From Pleomorphomonas sp. (lineage in GTDB: Bacteria > Pseudomonadota > Alphaproteobacteria > Rhizobiales > Pleomorphomonadaceae): a DNA stretch of 51,112 bases. A model generated the notes under the pieces. It was not told the DNA's origin and did not search any database. It saw nothing but the letters and a program-made list of their open reading frames with translations. Of this stretch, positions 16,973 through 25,443 are shown piece by piece (position 1 is the first letter of the stretch; each line of letters starts with the position of its first letter). Location of the stretch: NCBI GenBank assembly GCA_030603685.1, contig JAUVXG010000011.1:1-51112 (forward strand), in the 5' to 3' direction. Made by a program: the position numbers and the translations under genes.

Positions 16973-18634
16973 CTACTTCATGTAGTTGAGCAGGCTGAGG
17001 TTGTTGAGCAGCATCGACGTGGTGTAGCTCGCTTCCATGCGCGTCTGCAGGGTCAGGATCTGCGCCGTCAGCTCTTCCTTGTTGATGCCTTCGACACCGT
17101 TCAGCATGACCTGGAGTGTCGTCTTGGAGTTGGTCTGCCGCTCGGCCGCGCTCTTGGCGACGTTGCCGGACACGGCGACCTCCGTGTGGATGTCGGTCGG
17201 CTTCTGGCTGCCGTCGGCGAAGGCCAGGACGCCGGCGACGCGCGAGGCCAGCGCCGAGTAGCGCGCCCTCTCGACCTTGAGGTTCTGTTGCCGCTCGGCA
17301 TCGGTGGTGGCGTTGGGGTCACCCAGCGTGCCAGCCTTCGGATCGAACTCGGCAATGGTCATGACGGCAAGCGAGCGCACCATTTCAGCATAGGCCGACT
17401 CGTTGGCCCGAACGCCGTAACCGACGTCGATGTTGCTGTCGACCCGCGCGACCACGTCGTTACGCGGCGAGGTGGCGCTGTCGCTGGGATCGATCGTCGC
17501 GTTGTAGCCGACGTACCACTCGACCGTGTCGGTGTCCGTGCCGGGACGGAGGTCGGTCGCGGTGGCCAGCTGGCTGTTGTCGGTGGGATCGGCGACATTG
17601 ACCCGCTGCGGCTTGCCGCCGCCGGCCGTGTCGAAGAAGGTCTCCGACGCCCGCATCATCGAGGCCGCCTGGAAGGTGGTCTTCGCCTCGATCTTCAGGC
17701 TGTTCTCGAGACGATCCTTGAAGTTGGCAGCCGTCGCCGCGGTGTCGACGGTCGGGGGCGTGGTGCTGGTATCCTGGGCGATGGTGAACTGCCCCTCGCC
17801 GGGCGGGCTGGTCAGCGTGGCCGTCAGCTTCACCGTCGACTTGGTGCCATCGGGATTTTCGAGCTCCAGCGACACGCTGTCGCCGGCCTGCAGATTGGCG
17901 CCGAACTGGACGCCATAGGCCGTGTTGACGGTCTTGCCGGCACTGTCGAGGCCGGTGGTCGGCGTCACCGAAATGTGGGTCGTGTCGGTCGTCGAGGCCG
18001 ACGCGGAGGCGATCTTGTAGCCGAACTCGGCCGAAGGCGGCGTGCCCTGGCGGGTGATCGTCACGGTATCAGGGGTCGCCGCGGGATTGTCGAGCTCGAG
18101 GCGACCGAGCTTGCCCGTGCCAAGGTCGGCCGTGTAGCGCTCCGCGACAACCTTCTGCAGCCCGTATTTGCTGCCGGTGCCGTAGAGCATGTCGTTCATG
18201 TTGACCACCGGCTTGGTGTCGGTGGTCTTGCCCGACATCAGGTAGCGGCCGTCGGCCTCGGAGTTCAGAAGGCCGATCACCTCGTTGAGGGCGATCTTGG
18301 CGCCCTTCTGTCCCGTGGTGGTGCCGGTCGAATCGATGTTGTAGGTGTTGGGATCGATGGCGGCCGACGCCTCGCTCGGAATGTCCTCCAGGCGGTTCAT
18401 CGCCTTGTCGAGCAGCGAGATGCGCATGTTCAGAACGTCGGTGTTCTGCAGGTAGCCGTCGATCTCGGAAATCTTCGAGCGGAAGGTGATCGATTGCGTG
18501 CGCCCGGCGCCGAGCGTGCCGTAGGTCGCCGCCTTCTGCCCGGTGCCGAGCTGGCGCTGCATGTCTTCCAGCTGCTCCCGCATGGTTGACAGGAGCGACA
18601 TGTTGGGACTGACGAGCACATTGTTGATCGGCAT
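16973..18634 (-). CDS. flgL: Flagellar hook-associated protein FlgL
   Basis: FlgL (HAP3) joins the hook-associated FlgK to the filament. The 553-residue product has the N-terminal motif MQRQLGTGQKAATYGTLGAG with RISLLDKAMNRLEDIP, a middle GLLNSEADGRYLMSGKTTDT segment typical of FlgL, and a C-terminal helix QTRMEASYTTSMLLNNLSLLNYMK. It is far longer than enterobacterial FlgL (about 317); the extra length is a central variable domain (about residues 180-420). It is the last gene of flgE-flgK-flgL. Confidence 0.92.
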   Translation of the reverse strand: MPINNVLVSPNMSLLSTMREQLEDMQRQLGTGQKAATYGTLGAGRTQSITFRSKISEIDGYLQNTDVLNMRISLLDKAMNRLEDIPSEASAAIDPNTYNIDSTGTTTGQKGAKIALNEVIGLLNSEADGRYLMSGKTTDTKPVVNMNDMLYGTGSKYGLQKVVAERYTADLGTGKLGRLELDNPAATPDTVTITRQGTPPSAEFGYKIASASASTTDTTHISVTPTTGLDSAGKTVNTAYGVQFGANLQAGDSVSLELENPDGTKSTVKLTATLTSPPGEGQFTIAQDTSTTPPTVDTAATAANFKDRLENSLKIEAKTTFQAASMMRASETFFDTAGGGKPQRVNVADPTDNSQLATATDLRPGTDTDTVEWYVGYNATIDPSDSATSPRNDVVARVDSNIDVGYGVRANESAYAEMVRSLAVMTIAEFDPKAGTLGDPNATTDAERQQNLKVERARYSALASRVAGVLAFADGSQKPTDIHTEVAVSGNVAKSAAERQTNSKTTLQVMLNGVEGINKEELTAQILTLQTRMEASYTTSMLLNNLSLLNYMK

Positions 18635-18669
18635 GGCATCCTACCCGTGTTCAGGCGGCATCCGGTCGC

Positions 18670-20565
18670 CTACTTGAACGTGTTCATCAGAACGTCCATC
18701 AGCTCCTGCGCCACGGTAAGCACCCGGGCGTTGGCCGAATAGGAGTTCTGAAGCTGGATGAGCGTCATCAGCTCGGTGTCGAGATCGACCGCGCGGCTGT
18801 TGTCGTAACGTTCCTTGAGGTTGGAGGTGACGACCTTCTGGCCGTCGGCGACATTCTGGGCGTCCTCGACGAGGGCGCCCTGGGTGTTGACGACCTGCGA
18901 CAGCAGGCCCTCGAACGTACCTCTGAACGGCGTCGAGGCCGAGCCGATACCGATCGAGGAGGAGTAGGAGTAGACGCGGCTGTCGAGCGCATCGAGGATG
19001 GCCTGCGGCCGCGTGCCGTCGCCCGACAGCGTGCTGCCGCTGTATTTCACCGTCAGCGACGGATCGGCCACCACCTTGGGATTGACCGAGATGCGGGCGG
19101 CGAGGCCGGTGATGGTGTCGGTGCCGTTGGTCAGGCCCGTGTAGGGCTTGCCGGTGGACCCGTCGAGGAACAGCGGGAACTCCTGGTAACCCGACTGCTC
19201 GGTGGGCGACGAGATCTCGCCGGTCACGCTGGTGATGCTGCCATGGCTGGCCGGCACCGTCGTCGCATTGATGGTGACCGACGTCGGAGCGGCCGGCGGC
19301 GCGGGCAGCGCCGAACCGGTGAAATCGGTGCCGCCAGTCGCCGTGTTGAGCGCGGCCGCGATCTGGGCGCCGATGTCGGTGCCGCTCGTGAGGTCGAGGC
19401 CGACGACGGTGTCGTTGGGGTCGGGCGTGAAGCCGTTGCCGGGAGCGGTGCCGCCATTGTAGGCGACGAAGGTGAGCGTGCCCTTGGCGCCGGACGCGTC
19501 GACATACTCGACCTTGAGGGTGTTGCCCTCGGTGAGGCCCGAGACGTCCAGCGTGTAACCTGCCGTGCCGGCGCCACTCACGGCAGTGCCCGAGGCCTGG
19601 CGCGTCGAGGTCGCCTTCGACAGCGTCGCGGCGATGGTGTCGAGCTGGGCCTGCGCATCGACCAGCGTCTCGTCACGCAGCTCCTTGTAGGCGGCGATCT
19701 TGCCCGAACGGATCGAACCGCTCTTGAACAGATCGATGCCGGCGCCGGGACCGTCGGTGATGGTGATGGTACCGAGCGAACGCTTGCTGTCATCGGTCGA
19801 GTAGGCGCGCGATGCGTCGACCACGCCCTGCTGGTCGAAGTTCAGCGTCACCGGCTCGTCGTCGTAGAGCTGTGTCCCGTCCGACAGCGCGATGGAAACG
19901 GCCCCGCCGATCTGGTCGCTGACGCGGATGTCCATGTATTCGGACAACTCGTCGATAGCGGCGTCCCGCTTGTCCTGCAAGCCGGCGGTGCTGTTCGTGC
20001 CACCGGCGCCGACGGCAACGATCTGCTTGTCGAGTTCGGAGATGGTCTGCAGCAGCGAGTTCACGCGGCTGACGGCATTGGCGATGTTGGACTCCGCCTC
20101 CTGGCGCAGCGACTGCACGTCGCCCGACAGTTGGTTGAGACGGCTGACGAGGTTCTGCGAGGCGGACACCGCGCTGCCCTGGTTTGCCGTGTCGCCCGGC
20201 GTCGTCGCCAGTTTCTGAAGCGTGGCCGTGAAGTTGCTGTAGACCGAGTTCAACGAACTGGCGCTATTGGGGGCGCCCCAGTAGTTGTCGAGCGCCGACA
20301 GCGCGGTGACGCGCGTATCGGCATAGGCGGAGTTGGCGGTGGACATCCGCCACTGCTTCTGCACGAGAAGATTGATCTCGCGCGTGACCTGGTTCGCCTC
20401 GACACCGTAGACGCGCGAGTTGGCAACCTGCGCCGTCGACGACATCGTCTGGCGGCTGTAGCCGGCGCTCTTGGCGTTGGCGATATTGGCCGACGTCACG
20501 CCCAGCTGTTGCTGGGTCGTCCTGATGCCGGACAAAGCCGTGGAAAGGGCACTCGATACAGCCAT
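18670..20565 (-). CDS. flgK: Flagellar hook-associated protein FlgK
   Basis: FlgK (HAP1) is the first hook-filament junction protein. The 631-residue product starts MAVSSALSTALSGIRTTQQQ with ANIANAKSAGYSRQ, and has a long coiled region LNQLSGDVQSLRQEAESNIA, the segment KRDAAIDELSEYMDIRVSDQ, and the C-terminal ELMTLIQLQNSYSANARVLT. All of these are family features. It starts 77 bases after the flgE stop and ends 35 bases before flgL. Confidence 0.95.
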   Translation of the reverse strand: MAVSSALSTALSGIRTTQQQLGVTSANIANAKSAGYSRQTMSSTAQVANSRVYGVEANQVTREINLLVQKQWRMSTANSAYADTRVTALSALDNYWGAPNSASSLNSVYSNFTATLQKLATTPGDTANQGSAVSASQNLVSRLNQLSGDVQSLRQEAESNIANAVSRVNSLLQTISELDKQIVAVGAGGTNSTAGLQDKRDAAIDELSEYMDIRVSDQIGGAVSIALSDGTQLYDDEPVTLNFDQQGVVDASRAYSTDDSKRSLGTITITDGPGAGIDLFKSGSIRSGKIAAYKELRDETLVDAQAQLDTIAATLSKATSTRQASGTAVSGAGTAGYTLDVSGLTEGNTLKVEYVDASGAKGTLTFVAYNGGTAPGNGFTPDPNDTVVGLDLTSGTDIGAQIAAALNTATGGTDFTGSALPAPPAAPTSVTINATTVPASHGSITSVTGEISSPTEQSGYQEFPLFLDGSTGKPYTGLTNGTDTITGLAARISVNPKVVADPSLTVKYSGSTLSGDGTRPQAILDALDSRVYSYSSSIGIGSASTPFRGTFEGLLSQVVNTQGALVEDAQNVADGQKVVTSNLKERYDNSRAVDLDTELMTLIQLQNSYSANARVLTVAQELMDVLMNTFK

Positions 20566-20642
20566 ATCCGTCTCGCAATCGACGATGGTCGCGGATTGGG
20601 GAGGCGGCCGTCACGCAACGAGCGCGGCGGCCGCCGAAAGCA

Positions 20643-22028
20643 TCAGCGGATGATCTGCAGGATGTCGGTCATCATCTGGTTGGCCGTGGTGATGACCTTG
20701 GAGTTGGCCGAGAACGCCTGCTGGGAGACGATCAGCTTGGTGAACTCCTCGGAGATATCGACGTTGGACGCCTCGAGCGCCGAGCTCGAGAGCGCGCCGT
20801 TGATATCGATCGGACCGCCGCTCTGGATGGTCTCGGTGTAGGCGCCACCATCCTCGGCCTTGAGATAGCTCGCGCCATTGAAGGCGACGATGGGGATCGA
20901 CCACTTCTTGACGGTCTGGCCGTTCGAGTAGTTGTAGCTCATGACGCCGCTGTTATCGTCGATCGACACGCCCTCGAACTCGCCGGTGGCGTAACCGTCC
21001 TGCGTCAGCTGGTTGGTGGTCGCCTGCCCGTTCTTGTCGGCGAACTCGGTGGCGGCAAGATCCATCGTGATCCCGGAAAAGCTCTTGCCCTCGATGGTGA
21101 TCGTGCCGAGATTGATGGACGAGGTGTCGTCCTGCTGAATGCCCTTGTCGTCGAAGAAGAAGGCGCCGCTGGCGAGAGCGCTGTTCGGGGTGGACGTCGT
21201 ATCCTGCGCGGCCGTCGTCTTGACCTGCTGCCAGGCGGGGTCGGTGCCGAGCGCGGGATTTTCCTCGGTGCGGTAGAAGAGGCCCCACTCGCTGCGACCG
21301 GTGCTGGACTCGGTAAACTTCGCCCAGCGAAGCTGAACGATCGACGGCGTGCCCTGCGCGTCGTAGATGGTTCTCGATCCGCCGGCGATCGAGTTGTCCA
21401 TGAAGGTGGACAGCTCGGACTTCGGCACGGTGCCCGCTGCGATGGCCGCTACCGACGCACTCGGATAGACTGCGGCCTTGGACGTCGTCGACGGCTCCGT
21501 CGGCAGGTTCAGCTTGTAGGTGATTTTCTCGGTCGCCTTGGCACTCTGCGACGTCTTGTCGATGGTGATGACCGTCTTGTCGCCGATCGGCTTGCCGGTG
21601 GTCGGGTCGATGGTCTGCCCCATCAGCGAGTAGCCGGAGCCGTTGCGGAGGGAGGTCTGACCGTTGCGCGAGTCGTAATACTGCTCGAAATCGCCGGCGC
21701 GGGTGTAGCGGGCGCCCAGGCTGCCATCGAGCGGATCGGCCGACACGCAGAAGAAGCCGGTGCCGTTGATCGCCATGTGGGTATCGACCTTCGAACCCTG
21801 AATGTCGCCATCGAGCGTGATGGTGGAGCGCGACCTGGCCGTGACGCCGCCGGACGTGACGCGGGAGGCATTGGTCGTGTTGGAGCGCACGAGGTCGCCG
21901 AAGCTGGTGTCCTTGCGCTTGAAGCCGGTTGTCGAGGAGTTGGCGATGTTGCCCGAGATATTTTCGAGGGCGAAGGACTGCGCTCCGAGGCCACCGACGG
22001 CCGAGTTCATTGCGGTCAGGATACCCAT
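20643..22028 (-). CDS. flgE: Flagellar hook protein FlgE
   Basis: FlgE builds the hook. The 461-residue product starts MGILTAMNSAVGGLGAQSFA and carries NISGNIANSSTTGFKRKDTS, the central AINGTGFFCV and YTRAGDFEQYYDSRN, and the C-terminal SNVDISEEFTKLIVSQQAFS. The frame is open for eight more codons, but the ATG at 22028 matches the family start. It heads the operon flgE-flgK-flgL behind a sigma-54 promoter at 22091-22106. Confidence 0.96.
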   Translation of the reverse strand: MGILTAMNSAVGGLGAQSFALENISGNIANSSTTGFKRKDTSFGDLVRSNTTNASRVTSGGVTARSRSTITLDGDIQGSKVDTHMAINGTGFFCVSADPLDGSLGARYTRAGDFEQYYDSRNGQTSLRNGSGYSLMGQTIDPTTGKPIGDKTVITIDKTSQSAKATEKITYKLNLPTEPSTTSKAAVYPSASVAAIAAGTVPKSELSTFMDNSIAGGSRTIYDAQGTPSIVQLRWAKFTESSTGRSEWGLFYRTEENPALGTDPAWQQVKTTAAQDTTSTPNSALASGAFFFDDKGIQQDDTSSINLGTITIEGKSFSGITMDLAATEFADKNGQATTNQLTQDGYATGEFEGVSIDDNSGVMSYNYSNGQTVKKWSIPIVAFNGASYLKAEDGGAYTETIQSGGPIDINGALSSSALEASNVDISEEFTKLIVSQQAFSANSKVITTANQMMTDILQIIR

Positions 22029-22090
22029 GCTCGTTTCCCTTACGATCTGCAACGCGGTCGGCCGGACGAATGGCCGCTACGAACCTAAGG

Positions 22091-22106
22091 GCAACGGGCG
22101 TGCCAA
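22091..22106 (-). promoter_or_regulatory. Sigma-54 promoter of flgEKL
   Basis: On the minus strand TTGGCACGCCCGTTGC is an exact match to TTGGCACG-N4-TTGC. It is 63 bases before the flgE ATG, so transcription should start near 22079. A GTTAAC palindrome lies further upstream at 22171-22176. Confidence 0.93.
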
Positions 22107-22235
22107 ACGGCACTTCCTAGTTTTTCCGTTTGTTTTCAGGAAACAGGCGCTTGGCCATGGTGAACGAGAAGTTAACGCCCCGGCAAGGTTCGGCTCACCG
22201 GGCAAATCCTGCCGGGTCGAACCGGCCACCCGGCA

Positions 22236-23234
22236 CTATTTGGCGCCCGGTGCGCGAATGCCGGCCATGATCTCGGAGATCACGGGACGCCGCCGTTCGA
22301 GGAATGGCAGGGGGCGGCAAACGTCAATGGCGGCGACGCCGACGCGAGCCGTGAGCAGCCCGTTGATCACCCCTTCGCCGAGGCGCGCCGACAGCTTGGC
22401 GGCAAGGCCGTGGCCGATCAGTTGTTGAGCGAGGCCGTCGCCGACGGCGATCGATCCGGTCACCGCGAGGTGGGTGAGAACGAGCCGGGTGAGCCGCGCC
22501 AGGCCCATGAAGCCGGGGCGCCCGCCATAGAGCGCGGCAAGGCGCCGGATCAGACCAAGCGTCGCCACCACAACGAACACCACGTCGATGGCGGCGCGCG
22601 GCGACACTGCCGTCACCACCGACACGCGGGCGGCGGCGTCCGACACCAGGCGACGAGCCGCCGCGTCGAGCGGAGCCAGCAGGTCCGCCTCGGCCAGCAC
22701 CAGCCGGTCGCGCCCGTCGATGACGTCGTCGACGCGTGCTTCGGTTGCCCTGCGGCCGGGCGCGAGGTCGATCCGGTCGGCATAGAGCACCATCAGCTCG
22801 CCCACCACCGCCTCGGCCTCCGGCCGGTCGTCACTCGCGGCGGCAAGGTCGGCGCGTCGTCGCATGCGGTCGATGCGCTTCAACCAGATCAGGCCGGCGA
22901 TCTCGCGCGCGGCGATGGCGACCACGGCAACGACGGCAAGCGCGATCAGGCCGATCGCCAGCCAGCCGAGCCAGTCCTCGCGGGCGAACAGCTCGCGGAC
23001 CAACTGGTCGAGCCAGAGCCCGATGGCCAGCGACAGGATGCCGACCACGGCGCCGAAGAACAGCCGCGACCAGGCGAAACGTCGACGGACGGGCGGCAGG
23101 GGGACGGGCAGATCCTCCGTCTCCGCAGCTTCCTCGACGATGACGCCGGTGGCGTCCGATGGAGACGCCTCGCCGGGACGAACATGGCTGACGTGGTCAG
23201 CCCCGAGATCGAAGGCGGTGGGACGGCGCGTCAT
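22236..23234 (-). CDS. YcjF/DUF697-family (UPF0283) membrane protein
   Basis: A 332-residue inner-membrane protein of unknown function. A polar N-terminus (about 65 residues) is followed by two transmembrane segments (LFFGAVVGILSLAIGLWL and WLAIGLIALAVVAVVAIAA), a basic RIDRMRRRADLAA stretch, and a C-terminal DUF697-like region with VSPRAAIDVVFVVVATLGLI and GVINGLLTARVGVAAIDVCRPLPF. Its ATG overlaps the ycjX stop (ATGA). The two are a conserved pair in proteobacteria, often linked to envelope stress. It is the last gene of sixA-ycjX-ycjF. Confidence 0.9.
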   Translation of the reverse strand: MTRRPTAFDLGADHVSHVRPGEASPSDATGVIVEEAAETEDLPVPLPPVRRRFAWSRLFFGAVVGILSLAIGLWLDQLVRELFAREDWLGWLAIGLIALAVVAVVAIAAREIAGLIWLKRIDRMRRRADLAAASDDRPEAEAVVGELMVLYADRIDLAPGRRATEARVDDVIDGRDRLVLAEADLLAPLDAAARRLVSDAAARVSVVTAVSPRAAIDVVFVVVATLGLIRRLAALYGGRPGFMGLARLTRLVLTHLAVTGSIAVGDGLAQQLIGHGLAAKLSARLGEGVINGLLTARVGVAAIDVCRPLPFLERRRPVISEIMAGIRAPGAK

Positions 23235-24694
23235 GCCAGGCGGTCTCCGATCAGGAAGTCGAGGGCGCGGTCGAGACGGATGTGCGGCAGCGACAGGCTG
23301 ACGCCCTCGGCCGTCACCTCCACCGGCGGCGGCCGGAAGCGCAGGAAGCGCAGCGCGTCGAACGCCGGATCGTCGGGCTCCGGCTCACGGAACAGTGCCT
23401 GCGGGTTCTCCGGAAGATCGCCGGGGAACAGCGCGATTTCTTCCTTGCCGTCATAGAGATGGTCGTCGAGCAGCTCGCCCTGCTGCGGCACGCCGAGAAT
23501 GCAGGGCAGGCTCTCGCCGTTGCGCCGCACCATCGCCTCGCGGGTCGCCCGCACGGCGGCGAGCGCCTTGACGTCCACCTCGGCGCCGGAGAACGAAGCG
23601 CGGGCGATCGCCCGGTCGGTGAGGCGACGCAGGATCAGCTCCAGCCGGTCGTGGCTGGCGTGGTGAAGGTGATCGGCCTTGGTGGCGGCGAACAGGATGC
23701 GGTCGATGCGGCGCGTCAGCACCTGCCCCAGCCAGGAGGAATGACCCGGCCGGAAGCAGGCGAGGATCTCGCCGAGCGCCACTTCGAGGTCGATCAGAGC
23801 CTCTCGCCCGCCATTCAGCGCCGCCAGCACGTCGACCAGCACCACCTGCCGGTCGAGCCGGGCGAAATGCGTGCGGAAGAACGGCCGGACGACCACGTCC
23901 TTGTAGGCTTCGAACCGGCTCTCCATCAGCGACCACAGGCTGTCACGCGGCGCCTCGCCCGTCTCCGGAAGGTCGAGCGGCGCGAAGGTCAGCGCCGGCG
24001 AGCCCGCCAGATCGCCCGGCATCAGGAAGCGGCCCGGCGGCACCATGGACAGCGACAGGCTGCCGCCGCGCGCCGCGCCGAGATAGGCCGCGAACAGCTC
24101 ATGCAGACGCCCTGCCGCCTCGTCGTCGGCCGGTCCCATGGGATCGATGCCCGACGTGTGGGTCAGCCAGTCGGCCGCAATGGCGGTGCGGCGCGGCTCG
24201 CGGGCCCGCTCCAGCGTCTCGGAGCAGAAGGCGCGGTAGGTCTTGGAGAGAAGAGGCAGGTCCAGCAGCCATTCGCCGGGGTAGTCGACGATGTCGAGAT
24301 CGAGCTTGCCGCGCCCGAGCGACCGGCCGAGGAAGGTGGCGCTCTCATAGGCGATGGTCAGGCGCAGTTCGGAGATCTGGCGCGTCGAGTCCGGCCAGAT
24401 GCGGGCGTCGGTCAGCTTGCGCACGTGGCCGCGGTAGTCGAAGGTCGGGACATCGGGATGGAGCTGCGGCCGGATATCGGCGCCGAGAAGGCGCCCCGCC
24501 CGCCACGGCTCGAACATCGGCAGCCGGCCACCGTGGATCAGGTTATGGATCAGCGCCGTGATGAAGACGGTCTTGCCGGCGCGGGACAGGCCGGTGACGC
24601 CGAGCCTCAGCGACGGCGAACCGAGGCTCCAGGCGAAATCGGCCATGTTGTCGAGCGCTATGCGCGCTTCGTCGGAAAGCGTGGTGAAGCTCAC
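23231..24694 (-). CDS. YcjX/DUF463-family P-loop GTPase-like protein
   Basis: The product has 487 residues from a GTG at 24694 (VSFTTLSDEARIALDNMADF). It carries the nucleotide-binding loop GLSRAGKT near residue 35, a DIVDYPGEWLLDLPLL segment (Walker B-like DYPGE), and the conserved SLSMVPPGRFLMPGDLAG and LVDVLAALNGGREA. The biochemical role is not established; the family is tied to phage-shock/sigma-32 regulons in gammaproteobacteria. The same frame is open far into sixA, but that part is sixA read out of frame. The start codon is inferred from the family beginning TTLSDEARIALD and lacks a clear ribosome binding site. Confidence 0.88.
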   Translation of the reverse strand: MSFTTLSDEARIALDNMADFAWSLGSPSLRLGVTGLSRAGKTVFITALIHNLIHGGRLPMFEPWRAGRLLGADIRPQLHPDVPTFDYRGHVRKLTDARIWPDSTRQISELRLTIAYESATFLGRSLGRGKLDLDIVDYPGEWLLDLPLLSKTYRAFCSETLERAREPRRTAIAADWLTHTSGIDPMGPADDEAAGRLHELFAAYLGAARGGSLSLSMVPPGRFLMPGDLAGSPALTFAPLDLPETGEAPRDSLWSLMESRFEAYKDVVVRPFFRTHFARLDRQVVLVDVLAALNGGREALIDLEVALGEILACFRPGHSSWLGQVLTRRIDRILFAATKADHLHHASHDRLELILRRLTDRAIARASFSGAEVDVKALAAVRATREAMVRRNGESLPCILGVPQQGELLDDHLYDGKEEIALFPGDLPENPQALFREPEPDDPAFDALRFLRFRPPPVEVTAEGVSLSLPHIRLDRALDFLIGDRLA

Positions 24695-24768
24695 GACTTC
24701 GTCGAACCTCGTCCGGCGCGGAAGGCGCCGCGCCTCTATGTAGGCACGGCCCGCGCGAGAACAATGGC

Positions 24769-25296
24769 TTAGTCCCCGTCGGGACCGCCAAGGTCGGCCG
24801 GCGTCACGAAGGAGATCAGCCGCCCGTCCCCCGGTCCGAGGTCGCGCCAAGCGCCGGAAAACTCGATCACGGCGAGCGAGGCGGTCGGAAACTTGGCGGA
24901 GAGTCTTGCCAGCAGGGCGCGGTCGCCCTCCCCGGGCAAGGTCGACGCCAACCGGTGGATCGATGGATTGTGCCCGACGACCAGAAGATTCTCCGATCTG
25001 TCGGCGTGGGTGGCGATCACCTTGAGCATGGCGCCGACAGAGGCCTCGTAGAGGTCGCGTACGAGATCGACGGCGACGCGCTCGGGCAGAAACGGCTTCA
25101 CCCCGTCGAGCGTCTCGCGCGTCCGCGCCGACGGCGAACAGAGCACCAGATCGGGCACGTATCCCGCCTCGGCCATATGACGGCCGACAGCCGGCGCGGC
25201 CTCCCTGCCCCGCGCGGTGAGTGGCCGGTCGAAGTCCTTCTGGCCGGAAACGGCCGGCGGCGACTTGGCATGTCGGAGAAGAAAAAGGCGTGGCAT
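24769..25296 (-). CDS. SixA-like histidine phosphatase
   Basis: A 175-residue protein of the histidine phosphatase superfamily. It has the catalytic RHAKS (R8, H9) at the N-terminus and the second histidine in LLVVGHNPSIH, with GRHMAEAGYVPDLVLCSPSA in between. SixA removes phosphate from histidine of phosphotransfer proteins; an orphan Hpt protein is 3.3 kb away, but a link is speculation. GGAGG lies 6 bases before the ATG at 25296, which fixes the start. It is the first gene of sixA-ycjX-ycjF and divergent from the glutamine synthetase gene. Confidence 0.88.
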   Translation of the reverse strand: MPRLFLLRHAKSPPAVSGQKDFDRPLTARGREAAPAVGRHMAEAGYVPDLVLCSPSARTRETLDGVKPFLPERVAVDLVRDLYEASVGAMLKVIATHADRSENLLVVGHNPSIHRLASTLPGEGDRALLARLSAKFPTASLAVIEFSGAWRDLGPGDGRLISFVTPADLGGPDGD

Positions 25297-25443
25297 TGGC
25301 GGCCTCCGGGACTCCCATCTCGCCGGACTTGGCGTAATGTCCAATCAGTCTAACCTGATTCCGGGCTGCCGACGCGGCCTCGACGATCCGCCGCCCCCTC
25401 GGGGCTCGCGAGTTCGGTCGGTCAGGTCGCCGAGGATCGCTTC

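Noticed and set aside
23231-25318. A 695-residue fusion of sixA region and YcjX
   Set aside because: The extra N-terminal part is sixA DNA in another frame with Arg/Gly-rich nonsense. sixA itself has catalytic motifs and a ribosome binding site.
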